Origin: Haliea sp.
GTDB taxonomy: Bacteria > Pseudomonadota > Gammaproteobacteria > Pseudomonadales > Halieaceae
DNA length: 64,000 bases
Assembly: GCA_016704305.1 (NCBI GenBank)
Contig: JADJAL010000032.1
Coordinates: 1-64,000 of the forward strand
Reading direction: 5' to 3'
Position numbers and translations under genes: made by a program. The notes beneath the pieces are model-generated. The model was not told where the DNA came from and searched no databases. It saw only the letters and a program-made list of their open reading frames with translations. Shown here one piece after another: positions 21,164 to 30,322 of this stretch; positions within the stretch are counted from its first letter, which is position 1; every line of letters starts with the position of its first letter.

Positions 21164-21489
21164 GCGCGAGGTCGGTGCAAGGCCGACCAGCCGTCCGGCT
21201 ACGATGGGATGAACGTAACGGCGCTTGTGACAATCCCTGCCCTTCTTGACATACCCCAATTGCCGCGCGCTATTCGTACGATAAATTTATACAAGTTAGA
21301 CACTCGCAAACGCCGTGCTATGTTGGTGCTGTGACTGAGCATTCGCAGTAGCGTGCATTCATTGGACCATCGCAACATGTGCGCCAGCGGCATCCAGGGC
21401 GCTGGCAAGCCACTATACACAGGACCCCACAGGACCCCGCAGGACCCCGCAGAACCGGGCAATTCAATACAACTCAAGAGGAACCTGAA
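21164..21489. other. 326-nt leader region upstream of katG
   Basis: This gap contains an AT-rich stretch near 21,275-21,295 that could hold a promoter, and the 10-nt tandem repeat at 21,421-21,460. I see no certain OxyR or Fur site and no ORF. Confidence 0.4.
21421..21460 (+). repeat. 10-nt tandem repeat in katG leader
   Basis: AGGACCCCAC, AGGACCCCGC, AGGACCCCGC and a degenerate AGAACCGGGC follow each other without gaps. The array ends 30 bases before the katG start and would be part of the mRNA leader. Confidence 0.6.
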
Positions 21490-23664
21490 ATGGACAGCGA
21501 AAATACGACCAAAGGTGGCAAGTGCCCCATCATGCACGGCGGCGCCACGGCATCCGGCATGTCAAACATGGAGTGGTGGCCCAAGGCGCTGAACCTCGAC
21601 ATCCTCCATCAGCACGACACCAAAACCAATCCCATGGGAGCGGACTTCAGTTACCGCGAAGCGGTCAAACAACTTGACGTGGACGCGCTCAAGAAAGATT
21701 TGCATGCGCTGATGACCGACAGCCAGCACTGGTGGCCGGCAGACTGGGGCCACTATGGCGGTTTGATGATCCGCATGGCCTGGCATTCCGCCGGCACCTA
21801 CCGCATCGCCGATGGCCGGGGTGGCGCCGCCACCGGCAACCAGCGTTTCGCGCCGATCAACTCCTGGCCGGACAACGGCAACCTGGACAAGGCGCGCCGT
21901 TTGCTGTGGCCGATCAAGAAGAAGTACGGCCAGCAAATCAGCTGGGCCGACCTGATCGTACTCGCCGGCACCATTGCCTATGAATCCATGGGGCTGAAAA
22001 CCTTCGGCTTCGGTTTCGGCCGCGAGGACATCTGGCACCCGGAGAAAGACACCTACTGGGGTTCCGAGAAGGAGTGGCTCGCTCCCAGCGACAACCCCAA
22101 CAGCCGCTATTCCGGGGAACGTGACCTGGATAATCCCCTCGCCGCCGTGATGATGGGACTGATTTACGTCAACCCGGAGGGCGTGGACGGCAAACCTGAT
22201 CCACTGAAGACTGCGCGGGACATCCGGGTAACCTTCGCGCGCATGGCCATGAATGACGAGGAGACTGTTGCCCTCACCGCCGGTGGCCACACGGTCGGCA
22301 AGGCCCACGGCAATGGTGATGCCGCCTTGCTGGGGCCAGCGCCCGAAGCCGCCGATATCGAAGACCAGGGCCTGGGCTGGATCAACAAGACGCAGCGTGG
22401 AATTGGCCGCGACACGGTGACCAGCGGTATTGAAGGCGCCTGGACCACCCATCCGACCAGGTGGGACAACGGCTACTTCGACCTGCTGCTGGGCTACGAC
22501 TGGTGGCTGCAAAAATCCCCGGCCGGGGCCTGGCAGTGGGAGCCGATCAACATCCGGGAAGAGGACAAACCGGTGGACGTCGAGGACCCCTCGATTCGCC
22601 GCAACCCGATCATGACCGACGCCGACATGGCGATGCGTTACGACCCCGAGTACCGCAAGATTTCCGAACGGTTCCACAAGGACCCGGCCTACTTCTCGGC
22701 TGTCTTTGCCCGCGCCTGGTTCAAGTTGACCCACCGTGACATGGGCCCCAAGGCACGGTACGTCGGGCCAGAGGTGCCGCAGGAAGACCTGATCTGGCAA
22801 GACCCAGTGCCGGTCGGGCGCACCGATTACGACGTCGCTGCGGTCAAGCAAAAAATCGCCGCCAGCGGGCTCAGCATCAGTGACATGGTCGCCACCGCCT
22901 GGGACAGTGCTCGCACCTTCCGTGGCTCGGACAAACGCGGCGGCGCCAACGGTTCACGCATCCGCCTGGCGCCCCAGAAGGACTGGGAAGGCAACGAGCC
23001 ACAGCGGCTGGCCAAGGTGCTTTCCGTGCTCGAGGGTATCGCAAGCGCTACCGGCGCCAGCGTGGCCGATGTCATCGTGCTGGCGGGCAATGTCGGCGTG
23101 GAACAGGCCGCCAAGGCGGGTGGCTACGAGGTTGTGGTGCCGTTCACGCCGGGTCGCGGCGATGCCAGCCAGGAGATGACGGATGTAGAGTCGTTCGAGG
23201 TTTTGGAGCCCGTCCATGACGGCTACCGCAACTGGCTCAAGCAGGATTACGTGGTCAGCGCCGAGGAATTGTTGCTCGACCGCACCCAGTTGATGGGCCT
23301 GACCGCCCTGGAGATGACCGTGCTGGTGGGCGGCATGCGTGTCCTGGGCACCAACCACGGCGGCACCCGGCACGGCGTGCTGACGGATCGCGTGGGTGTG
23401 CTGAGCAATGACTTCTTCGTCAACCTGACGGACATGGCCTACACGTGGAAGCCTGCGGGCAACAACCTGTACGAAATCCGTGATCGCAAGACCGGCGCGG
23501 TCAAGTGGACCGCGACCCGGGTGGATCTCGTCTTCGGGTCAAACTCGATCCTGCGCTCCTATGCCGAAGTCTACGCACAGGATGACAGTAAGGAGAAGTT
23601 CGTGCAGGACTTCGTCGCGGCATGGGCGAAGGTAATGCATGCGGACCGCTTCGATTTGACGTGA
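21490..23664 (+). CDS. katG: Catalase-peroxidase KatG
   Basis: 724 residues, complete, starting MDSENTTKGGKCPIMHG with AGAGGA upstream of the ATG at 21,490. The in-frame ATG at 21,379 is less likely because it lies before the tandem repeat. The N-terminal peroxidase domain has distal Trp98 and His99 (MAWHSAGTYR), Tyr226 (LIYVNPEG) and Met252 (FARMAMNDE), the three partners of the Met-Tyr-Trp adduct needed for catalase activity. The proximal haem His is 267 (GGHTVGKAHG). The C-terminal haemless domain is present and ends HADRFDLT. It degrades H2O2 in the cytoplasm. Monocistronic, followed by a strong hairpin. Confidence 0.97.
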   Translation: MDSENTTKGGKCPIMHGGATASGMSNMEWWPKALNLDILHQHDTKTNPMGADFSYREAVKQLDVDALKKDLHALMTDSQHWWPADWGHYGGLMIRMAWHSAGTYRIADGRGGAATGNQRFAPINSWPDNGNLDKARRLLWPIKKKYGQQISWADLIVLAGTIAYESMGLKTFGFGFGREDIWHPEKDTYWGSEKEWLAPSDNPNSRYSGERDLDNPLAAVMMGLIYVNPEGVDGKPDPLKTARDIRVTFARMAMNDEETVALTAGGHTVGKAHGNGDAALLGPAPEAADIEDQGLGWINKTQRGIGRDTVTSGIEGAWTTHPTRWDNGYFDLLLGYDWWLQKSPAGAWQWEPINIREEDKPVDVEDPSIRRNPIMTDADMAMRYDPEYRKISERFHKDPAYFSAVFARAWFKLTHRDMGPKARYVGPEVPQEDLIWQDPVPVGRTDYDVAAVKQKIAASGLSISDMVATAWDSARTFRGSDKRGGANGSRIRLAPQKDWEGNEPQRLAKVLSVLEGIASATGASVADVIVLAGNVGVEQAAKAGGYEVVVPFTPGRGDASQEMTDVESFEVLEPVHDGYRNWLKQDYVVSAEELLLDRTQLMGLTALEMTVLVGGMRVLGTNHGGTRHGVLTDRVGVLSNDFFVNLTDMAYTWKPAGNNLYEIRDRKTGAVKWTATRVDLVFGSNSILRSYAEVYAQDDSKEKFVQDFVAAWAKVMHADRFDLT

Positions 23665-23724
23665 TCGCAGGGGGTCGGTGCAAAAAGCAATCGGCGAAAC
23701 AAAGTTGAGCTACATCAGCTAACG

Positions 23725-23761
23725 CGCTGCTGGATTCCGGAAACCCCGGAATCCAGCAGCG
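23725..23761. terminator. Strong hairpin after katG
   Basis: A perfect 16-bp stem (CGCTGCTGGATTCCGG and its complement) with a 5-base AAACC loop lies between katG and the convergent histone-like gene. It can terminate both. No T-run follows, and the GGATTCCGG/CCGGAATCC core resembles dispersed genomic hairpin repeats. Confidence 0.65.
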
Positions 23762-23798
23762 GCCGATTCCTGTGAAGTGAAGCGCCTAACCCATCAGC

Positions 23799-24215
23799 TC
23801 AGTTGGCACGCTTCTTTTTCGCCGCACTGCCGCCGACTGCTTTCTCACGCTTGTCCAGCAGGCGCGTGGCAAGGTTAGCCACTTCGTGGTTGATTTCGTG
23901 TATGAGCTTGTAAACAGCGCCAATCGAACTGTCCTGCACTTTCTTCATGTTCTTCGAGGTGCTCTTGAGACCCAGGTTTTCCAGCATCGTGGCAGGCAAA
24001 TCCAGCACGGCACGGTGAATGTCCTCTGCGGAGTTCGCGCCTTCCTCGATGATGTCCTCAATCAACCTAGCCAGCGCCTTGCCTTTTATCGGTGTCTTTT
24101 TTGGAGCCTTGCTCGCAACCTTGGCCCCGCCCGCCTTCGACTTGCGCGCTGCCGGTTTTGCGACTTTGGCTTTTGTTTTAGCGACCTTTGCTTTTGCAAC
24201 TTTGGCCTTGCTCAT
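23799..24215 (-). CDS. Histone H1-like Lys/Ala-rich N-terminus joined to a helical domain
   Basis: 138 residues, starting MSKAKVAKAKVAKTKAKVAK with AGGAG upstream. Residues 1-45 are KAKVAK-type repeats like the basic tails of bacterial H1-like proteins (AlgP, HctB). Residues 46-125 form a non-repetitive mostly helical region (IEDIIEEGANSAEDIHRAVL and DSSIGAVYKLIHEINHEVAN), and the tail is again basic (AAKKKRAN). The first part should bind DNA non-specifically. The helical region has a phasin-like look, but I do not recognise a certain domain. It is convergent with katG. Confidence 0.6.
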   Translation of the reverse strand: MSKAKVAKAKVAKTKAKVAKPAARKSKAGGAKVASKAPKKTPIKGKALARLIEDIIEEGANSAEDIHRAVLDLPATMLENLGLKSTSKNMKKVQDSSIGAVYKLIHEINHEVANLATRLLDKREKAVGGSAAKKKRAN

Positions 24216-24405
24216 GTTGGACTCTCCTGGTTGGTGATGGAACCACGGTCCAAAACTACTACAGCTGACCGGCCGCAATCATGACGCAGGACAAGAAACC
24301 ACCGGGAAACACGGCGGCCAGCGCTGCCAACACTTTTACGGCCGGTTTGACCCTGAATCTAGTTCGCCGGAATCAATGCGACTATAGTGTAGGGAGGAGA
24401 AAGCC

Positions 24406-25638
24406 ATGCCTGATGCACCCAACCCCCCGTTCGCTCCCGATATCCGCCTGCTCGCGGCGGCGCCGCATCGCTTTCTGTTTTTTGTCGGGGCCACCAATAT
24501 ATTGATGGCGATGCTGTGGTGGACGCTGTGGTTGCTTGACGCCCGCTACCAGTGGTTTGGCCTGGCACAGCCCGCGATACCGGCGGGATGGATGCATGCG
24601 ATCGTGATGCAATACCAGGTGCTCTCACCTTTTATCTTCGGATTTTTGTTGACGGTGTTTCCGCGCTGGCTGAGCTTGCCGGCACTGGGTCGCTGGCATT
24701 ATGTGCCAGTTGGCATTGGATTACTCGGCGGACAATTACTCACGCTGGCAGGCTTGTTCGGGGTTCCCCATTTATTGTATCCGGGCATTTTGCTAACCAC
24801 GGCAGGCTGGATGGCCGGCCTGGCATTCCTGCTGCAACTGCTGGCAAACGAAAAGCAAATCACCTGGCATGCTGTCAGTTGTGCCGGCGCTTTGCTTCTT
24901 GGATTGACCGGCTTATTGCTGGTGCTTGCATACGGCTGGTCCGGCAATGCAATGCTGATGTTCGCGGCGATTAAATTCGGCAGCTTTGGCTTTCTGTTGC
25001 CGATTTACTTCACCGTTTGTCATCGCATGCTGCCGTTCTTCGCTAGCGCGGTGATTCCCGGTTACACAATAGCGCGGCCATTCTGGGCATTAGCCTTGTT
25101 CTGGATTTTGATTCTGGCGCATCTGGCGCTGGAGTTGGCGCACGGCTACGACTTGCTGTGGCTGCCAGACATTGCGCTTGCAGCACTGACGGCATTTTTG
25201 CTGTCGCGCTGGTGGCCAAAGCAGGCGAAGAGTCCGGCCTTGTTGCGAGTATTGCTGTTCGGCTTCAGCTGGCTGCCGATCTCGATGGCGCTGTATGCAA
25301 TTCAAAGCCTGTGGTTCTCAAGTACCGGTGAATTTATTCTGGGCCGTGCACCGGCACACGCCTTGTTCATTGGTTACTTCGGCAGCCTGCTGGTCGCAAT
25401 GGTCACCCGCGTGACGCAGGGTCATTCCGGACGACCACTTGAACTGGGCAAGGTGGCGGCTTTCGCATTTATCGTCATCCAGATTGTTGCGATGCTGCGA
25501 GTATTGGCCGAACTGACTCCAAACTCACTATTATGGCAGTGCATCGCCGCAGTGCTATGGCTATGCGCTTTCCTGCCCTGGGTAGTGCGCTCAAGCTGGA
25601 TCTATTTGACGCCGCGTGTTGACGGGCAGCCGGGTTAA
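24406..25638 (+). CDS. NnrS family membrane protein
   Basis: 410 residues with about twelve hydrophobic segments; GGGAGGAG precedes the ATG. The N-terminal HRFLFFVGATNILMAMLWW and the QYQVLSPFIFGFLLTVFPRWL region are NnrS hallmarks. Family members are haem- and copper-containing inner-membrane proteins linked to nitric-oxide stress and denitrification, and this one probably protects against NO. It sits two bases before a SirB2-like gene, which is followed by a periplasmic CxxCH protein. No nitrite or NO reductase genes are in the window. Confidence 0.85.
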   Translation: MPDAPNPPFAPDIRLLAAAPHRFLFFVGATNILMAMLWWTLWLLDARYQWFGLAQPAIPAGWMHAIVMQYQVLSPFIFGFLLTVFPRWLSLPALGRWHYVPVGIGLLGGQLLTLAGLFGVPHLLYPGILLTTAGWMAGLAFLLQLLANEKQITWHAVSCAGALLLGLTGLLLVLAYGWSGNAMLMFAAIKFGSFGFLLPIYFTVCHRMLPFFASAVIPGYTIARPFWALALFWILILAHLALELAHGYDLLWLPDIALAALTAFLLSRWWPKQAKSPALLRVLLFGFSWLPISMALYAIQSLWFSSTGEFILGRAPAHALFIGYFGSLLVAMVTRVTQGHSGRPLELGKVAAFAFIVIQIVAMLRVLAELTPNSLLWQCIAAVLWLCAFLPWVVRSSWIYLTPRVDGQPG

Positions 25639-25640
25639 GC

Positions 25641-26042
25641 GTGATCGAATTCTATTGGCCGATTAAGATGGTGCACGTGATAGCCGTGCTGTGCAGCGGC
25701 GGCCTGTTTTTTGTGCGCGGCCTGATGGTGCTGAACAATCGGCAAGTGGCGATGGCAGCGCCGGTTCGTTACCTGAGCTACGGCATCGATACCGTATTGC
25801 TGGCGGCTGCGTTGCTGCTGGTCGCGATACTGCCATCGGCAATTTTCGCCAATGGCTGGTTGCTGGAAAAGATTGTGTTGCTGCTGGTGTATATCGTGCT
25901 CGGCAGTTTTGCGTTGAAGCGTGCTCGCGAAAGGAAAAGCCAGGCAGCGTGCTTTATTGCTGCCTTGTCGGTGTACGCGTTCATGTACAGCGTTGCCCGC
26001 GCGCATCATCCACTAGGGATTTTTCACACGCTGGCGAACTGA
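25641..26042 (+). CDS. SirB2 family small membrane protein
   Basis: 133 residues starting with GTG (MIEFYWPIKMVHVIAVLCSG), with four predicted transmembrane helices. SirB2-like proteins have unknown biochemical roles but often sit next to nnrS, as here. The start is two bases after the nnrS stop, so the two are almost certainly translated from one mRNA. Confidence 0.8.
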   Translation: MIEFYWPIKMVHVIAVLCSGGLFFVRGLMVLNNRQVAMAAPVRYLSYGIDTVLLAAALLLVAILPSAIFANGWLLEKIVLLLVYIVLGSFALKRARERKSQAACFIAALSVYAFMYSVARAHHPLGIFHTLAN

Positions 26043-26142
26043 ATCACGCAAAATACGGCAGGCGCCGATCAGAGGCGCCGGGTAATATGCAACCGGGGAT
26101 TTGCGCCGGGCGCATCACTTAAAGAAATTGCAGGAGACTGAA

Positions 26143-27267
26143 GTGAGAAAAGTTTTATTGTTGTTGCTGTTGATGGGCGTCGTTGCCGCAACTCAGTCCG
26201 AGGTCAAGGTCTACATGGACCAGATGCTGGAGCAAATCTTTGCCCTCAAGCCTTTCATTGCGTCAGATGCCAGCTTCGAGGACCCCGACAACTCGGCGCA
26301 GATTTCCGCTGCCCTGACGCAGATGGCGCAGCTCAGCGGGAAGATCAAGCACGAGGAAATGATCAGCAAGTCGGGATTTGCGGTATCCGGGGCCGCGTTG
26401 CAGCAACAACTCGAGGAGGTGGTAAGCGTATTTGACAATGGGAACAAAGGGTATGCCCTGTGGACGCTGCGTTCCACGCTCGGCGTCTGCATGGCCTGCC
26501 ACACGCAGCTGCCTGCCGTCTCTACCCGGTTCACAGCCATGAATGCGGATCAGGTGCTTGCAAATCCGTTCGAGGAAGCCGAGTTCCTGTTTGTGATTCG
26601 CAACTTCGATGCCGCCATGCCTCTGTACAGTAAGGCCATCACCGGCTATCCAGGTGACGAGGTGGATATCAGCGATGTGGAGCAGGCCATCTATCGACAA
26701 CTCTACTATTACCTCCGCGTGGCGAGAGACCCGCTGGGCCTTGCGGTGGCTCTGCAGGATGGCGCCGCCAACACGCAACTGCCCGCGCGTTTACGCGAAC
26801 AGATGGAGCGATTGCGTGCCGCTGCGCTGAGAGCGCAGGATCGGGTTTATCCGCAGTTTACGCAGAGCCAGACTGCGGAGGTGCGGCAGTATGCGGAAAC
26901 CATGATGAATGAAGAGCTGGTGGGCGATGTGAGCCTGGACTCGCCAGAAGCCGCTATCGCCGCGCTGAAATTGTCCAGCGTGCTGTACGAATACCTGAAT
27001 GCGCATCCGGACACGCCGTTGAAGGCAGACATCCTGTACTGGCTGTCGTTCTGCGAGCGCCGTTACCAGTCGATGCAATCGTTGCCCGATTTGTACCTCC
27101 GGCAATGTGTGCTGGAGCATCCGGCAAGTCCCGTGGCCAACCAATGCCTGGCGGACTATGTCGACTCGGTGACACTGGCGTTCACCGGCTCAGGCGGCAC
27201 GCATATCCCGGACGATGTGATGGAAGAACTGGGCAGGATGCGGGCTCTGGTCAAGGAACACCAGTAG
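26143..27267 (+). CDS. Exported protein with one CxxCH haem motif
   Basis: 374 residues from a GTG start at 26,143 (AGGAG upstream), with a short signal peptide (VRKVLLLLLLMGVVAATQS). Residues 100-120 contain LGVCMACHTQLPAV, a single c-type haem motif. The rest is helical with TPR-like spacing (FDAAMPLYSKAITGYPG, EQAIYRQLYYYLRVA). It is probably a periplasmic cytochrome-like protein, but I recognise no named family. It follows SirB2 by 100 nt and precedes the LCAT-like lipase by 18 nt, so it may be cotranscribed with both. Confidence 0.65.
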   Translation: MRKVLLLLLLMGVVAATQSEVKVYMDQMLEQIFALKPFIASDASFEDPDNSAQISAALTQMAQLSGKIKHEEMISKSGFAVSGAALQQQLEEVVSVFDNGNKGYALWTLRSTLGVCMACHTQLPAVSTRFTAMNADQVLANPFEEAEFLFVIRNFDAAMPLYSKAITGYPGDEVDISDVEQAIYRQLYYYLRVARDPLGLAVALQDGAANTQLPARLREQMERLRAAALRAQDRVYPQFTQSQTAEVRQYAETMMNEELVGDVSLDSPEAAIAALKLSSVLYEYLNAHPDTPLKADILYWLSFCERRYQSMQSLPDLYLRQCVLEHPASPVANQCLADYVDSVTLAFTGSGGTHIPDDVMEELGRMRALVKEHQ

Positions 27268-27285
27268 CACGGATGCAAGGAAGAC

Positions 27286-28635
27286 ATGTCACTTATTTTC
27301 TGGTCGCTCATGCACTGCGGCGCCCTCTGGTCGTGCGCCGCACCACAGCCGGAACTGTCGAGGCTTTATAAGACTGCTGAATCCTCCGAGCTACAAACAC
27401 CCGTCATTCTGGTGCACGGTGCCTTCGGCAGTCGCTTGTGCCACGCCGGGACCGGAGTCGAAGTATGGCCAGGCTCGCTGTCGAATCTGCTTCTGGGGAA
27501 TTACCAGGCATTGGCATTACCTCTGCCGGGTTTCCCGCAGCTGGACGGCCCCGATGATCTGATCCCCTGTGGCATCACCAATACCGTGGCGGGCAGGGAT
27601 TTTTATGGCGCTATTGAAGCCACGCTTACCGGCGCAGGCGGTTATCAGTTGACCGCGCCTGGCACGCCCATAACCGGTTTGCAGCGGCGCTATTACCTCT
27701 TCACCTATGACTGGAGGCAGGACAACAGTCGCAACGCCGCGCGCCTGGACAGGCTGGTCGACCAGATACGCGAGGATCATCGCAATACAGCATTGCAGGT
27801 TGATATCGTGGCGCACAGCATGGGCGGGCTCATCACGCGCTACTGGTTGCGCTATGGCTCCGCGGATGTGCTGGGAGACAATGATTTTCCCATCACTAAC
27901 ACCGGCGCAGGGAAAGCCCGCAGGGTAATCCTGGTGGGAACTCCCAACCTGGGCTCCACCAGCGCTTTGCAGCAGATCCTTACCGGCGCGGATTTCGGCA
28001 TCAATACAATTGACCCCGAGATACTGCTGAGCTTCCCCAGCGGCTACCAACTGATGCCGCACCCGATTGTCGATTCTGTATTGGGCAACAATGGTGAACC
28101 ACTGGCGCGGGACATTTATGACGTGGATATTTGGCGCGCCCTGGAATGGGGTCCCTTCGACCCGAGCCTGAGGGCGCGATTGCAATCATCGGGGTGGTCA
28201 GACGCCCAACTGGCGGCGCTGGAGGTTTATGTGGGCATCCAACTGGAAAGGGCTCGCCGCTTTGTCTGGTCGCTCACGATAAAAAATCCGCTGCCGAATC
28301 ACGAACTGATCGTGTTTGGTGGTGACTGTATGCCCACGCCGGCCAGAATTTTGATTGAAGATATTGATGATGAATCTTATGTCAGGCTCTGGCCGGATGA
28401 AATCGCACGGCCGGCAAGGCACCTCGACTACCAGGCGCTGATGCTGGAACCCGGCGATGGCGCTGTCACCAAGGCCTCCCTGCTGGCAAGCACAACGCTG
28501 GACCCGAGCATACCTCGCCATCGCTTCAGCGATTTCCCGCTGGATTACGCGGTGATGTTTTGCGAGGACCGCAGCGAACTGCCTGGCAACATTACCTTTC
28601 AGGATAACCTGCTCCACATTCTTTTAAGCCGCTAG
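27286..28635 (+). CDS. LCAT-like alpha/beta-hydrolase lipoprotein (paralogue 1)
   Basis: 449 residues. The N-terminus ends in a lipobox-like LWSC followed by AAPQPELSRLY, so it should be lipid-anchored. PVILVHGAFGSRL forms the oxyanion region, VDIVAHSMGGLITRY the nucleophile elbow (AHSMGG), and GDGAVTKASLL precedes the C-terminal catalytic region. The pattern matches lecithin:cholesterol-acyltransferase-like esterases of bacteria. A paralogue with the same layout lies at 53,936-55,332. It follows the CxxCH protein closely, and lipid or ester hydrolysis at the envelope is the likely activity. Confidence 0.75.
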   Translation: MSLIFWSLMHCGALWSCAAPQPELSRLYKTAESSELQTPVILVHGAFGSRLCHAGTGVEVWPGSLSNLLLGNYQALALPLPGFPQLDGPDDLIPCGITNTVAGRDFYGAIEATLTGAGGYQLTAPGTPITGLQRRYYLFTYDWRQDNSRNAARLDRLVDQIREDHRNTALQVDIVAHSMGGLITRYWLRYGSADVLGDNDFPITNTGAGKARRVILVGTPNLGSTSALQQILTGADFGINTIDPEILLSFPSGYQLMPHPIVDSVLGNNGEPLARDIYDVDIWRALEWGPFDPSLRARLQSSGWSDAQLAALEVYVGIQLERARRFVWSLTIKNPLPNHELIVFGGDCMPTPARILIEDIDDESYVRLWPDEIARPARHLDYQALMLEPGDGAVTKASLLASTTLDPSIPRHRFSDFPLDYAVMFCEDRSELPGNITFQDNLLHILLSR

Positions 28636-28773
28636 CCTGACCGGCGGGTTCATCCCCTGCTGATCGACGGTAAACCAGTCCAGGCTCGCCTGCGTAGAGT
28701 AGGTGAGCAGCCACGGGGCGATACTCCACGCAAATAATTCATCGCGGCTGTAACAATATCCCGATTCTGGCGT
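28624..28773 (-). pseudogene. Short unrecognised C-terminal ORF remnant
   Basis: On the minus strand an open frame without a start reads YCYSRDELFAWSIAPWLL and continues TYSTQASLDWF to a natural stop at 28,624, overlapping the end of the LCAT-like gene. The composition looks protein-like (hydrophobic and aromatic pattern), but I cannot assign a family. It may be the remnant of a gene lost from between the lipase and msrB. Confidence 0.3.
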
Positions 28774-28832
28774 CTATTGATCACGACAATCAATCCACGA
28801 TTGACAGGATTACGCACCAATGAGGGGGCCCA

Positions 28833-29357
28833 ATGAAATCCACCACAACACATACGGCAGAGCGCCGCAGCATCCTGAAGTATCTGGCCGCATGTGTGTC
28901 AAGCGTCGCGCTAGTGTCCTCTAGCACGCTCAGTTTCGCCGCCGCCACCCTGCAAAAATCCAGGGCTGAATGGCGCAAGCTGTTGCCCAAGGAAAGCTAT
29001 GACGTGTTGTTTGAAGAAGACACGGAAGCACCTGGCAGCAGCGCCTTGAATACTGAAAAGCGCAAAGGCACGTATATCTGTGCGGCGTGTTTTCTTCCTT
29101 TGTTTGACAGCGCATTCAAATTTGACAGCGGCACTGGATGGCCCAGCTTTTTTGATGTGTTACCCGGAGCGATTGGCAAACGCGATGACACCCGACTATT
29201 CATTACGCGTACTGAATATCATTGCGCACGCTGCGGCGGACACCAGGGTCACGTGTTTGACGATGGCCCCCAACCGACGGGTTTGCGTTACTGCAATAAC
29301 GGCGTTGCTTTGCAATTCGTCCCTGCTGAAAACGAATTACCCGAGTTAAGATCATGA
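28833..29357 (+). CDS. msrB: Peptide-methionine (R)-S-oxide reductase MsrB, exported
   Basis: 174 residues with a long signal region (CVSSVALVSSSTLSFAAA), so the enzyme is periplasmic. Zn-binding CxxC pairs (ICAACFLPLF and HCARCGGHQGH), DSGTGWPSF and the catalytic Cys in RYCNNGVALQF are all present. GAGGGG precedes the ATG. It reduces methionine-R-sulfoxide. Its stop overlaps the msrA start as ATGA, so the pair is translationally coupled. Confidence 0.9.
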   Translation: MKSTTTHTAERRSILKYLAACVSSVALVSSSTLSFAAATLQKSRAEWRKLLPKESYDVLFEEDTEAPGSSALNTEKRKGTYICAACFLPLFDSAFKFDSGTGWPSFFDVLPGAIGKRDDTRLFITRTEYHCARCGGHQGHVFDDGPQPTGLRYCNNGVALQFVPAENELPELRS

Positions 29358-29986
29358 AAGCGACACTAAAGACACTCAAGTTCCCGTACGGCAGCGCAGC
29401 GGTCTTCATCGCGCTCCTGCTGATGTGCAGTCAGTCTGCCCGCGCGCAAGCCGAATCGGTGGAAACACAAACCGCCATTTTTGCTGGCGGTTGCTTCTGG
29501 TGTATTGAGTCTGATTTTGAAAAATTGCCTGGCGTGCTATCAGTTGAATCTGGCTATACGGGCGGTCACGTTGCCAACCCAGACTATGAGCAAGTCAGCG
29601 GCGGAAAAACCGGACATATCGAATCCGTCCGCGTTACCTATGATGCCGCAATAATAAGCTATCCGGCATTGTTGGATTTCTTTTGGCACCACATAGACCC
29701 AACGGTACAGAACCAGCAATTTTGCGATAAGGGTAATCAATACCGGAGCGCGATTTTCTATGCCAATGACGAGCAGAGAAACATGATAGAAGCAAGCAAA
29801 GCGGATATTTTGCAATCAGGAGCAATCACCAATATCTATACCGATATTCTTCCTGAAACAACATTTTACGTGGCAGAAGACTATCATCAGGACTACTACA
29901 AAAAAAATCCGCTTCGATACAATTATTACCGCGTCCGCTGCGGACGTGATGAACGTTTAGAGGAAATATGGGGCGTTGATCCTTGA
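29354..29986 (+). CDS. msrA: Peptide-methionine (S)-S-oxide reductase MsrA, exported
   Basis: 210 residues with a signal peptide (LLLMCSQSARAQA). The catalytic motif is FAGGCFWCIESDFEKLPGV, and GYTGGHVANPDYEQVSGGKT and DPTVQNQQFCDKGNQYRS are further family signatures. It reduces methionine-S-sulfoxide in the periplasm, complementing MsrB. The coding frame ends intact only five bases before the abnormal GC tract that begins at 29,992. Confidence 0.92.
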   Translation: MKATLKTLKFPYGSAAVFIALLLMCSQSARAQAESVETQTAIFAGGCFWCIESDFEKLPGVLSVESGYTGGHVANPDYEQVSGGKTGHIESVRVTYDAAIISYPALLDFFWHHIDPTVQNQQFCDKGNQYRSAIFYANDEQRNMIEASKADILQSGAITNIYTDILPETTFYVAEDYHQDYYKKNPLRYNYYRVRCGRDERLEEIWGVDP

Positions 29987-29991
29987 TCCAT

Positions 29992-30049
29992 GCGCGCCGC
30001 CCCCCCCCCCGGCCCCCCCCGCCCGCGGGCGCGCGCGCGGCCCCCGGGC
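29992..30049. other. Abnormal C/G homopolymer tract, probable assembly scar
   Basis: Fifty-eight bases consist almost entirely of C and G, with runs of 12 and 8 C and alternating GC. Nothing else in the window has this composition. It separates the end of msrA from an unrelated coding fragment, as expected from a low-quality join or chimeric read. Confidence 0.6.
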
Positions 30050-30050
30050 A

Positions 30051-30251
30051 ACCGCCGCCTATGTGGTTACCCTGAATGACCTGGGTGAGCTGTTACCTGA
30101 ACCGATGCCAGCAAACACGCGGCACTTGAAGCAGGTATGGGGTGATCACTGGGAAGGGATTGGAAGCCTGCAGTCTGATGTGGACAGGATTGACACCGCC
30201 ATCGACGAATTGCGCGGGAGCACGTTACAGCTAATCAGGGCGATTGATTAG
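30051..30251 (+). pseudogene. Unrecognised C-terminal coding fragment
   Basis: After the GC tract an open frame reads AYVVTLNDLGELLPEPMPAN, later QVWGDHWEGIGSLQ, to a natural stop at 30,251. It looks like a genuine protein C-terminus, but its start is missing or replaced by the GC tract. I do not recognise the family. Confidence 0.35.
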
Positions 30252-30322
30252 ATTTAACGGAGAATTTAGGCAAATTCTGGGGTCAGGGCTCAATGGCGCT
30301 TACTGAAGCGGGTTGATAGTGG

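Noticed and set aside
21562..22851. 429-aa minus-strand ORF inside katG
   Set aside because: Entirely antisense to an intact katG and of shadow-like composition.
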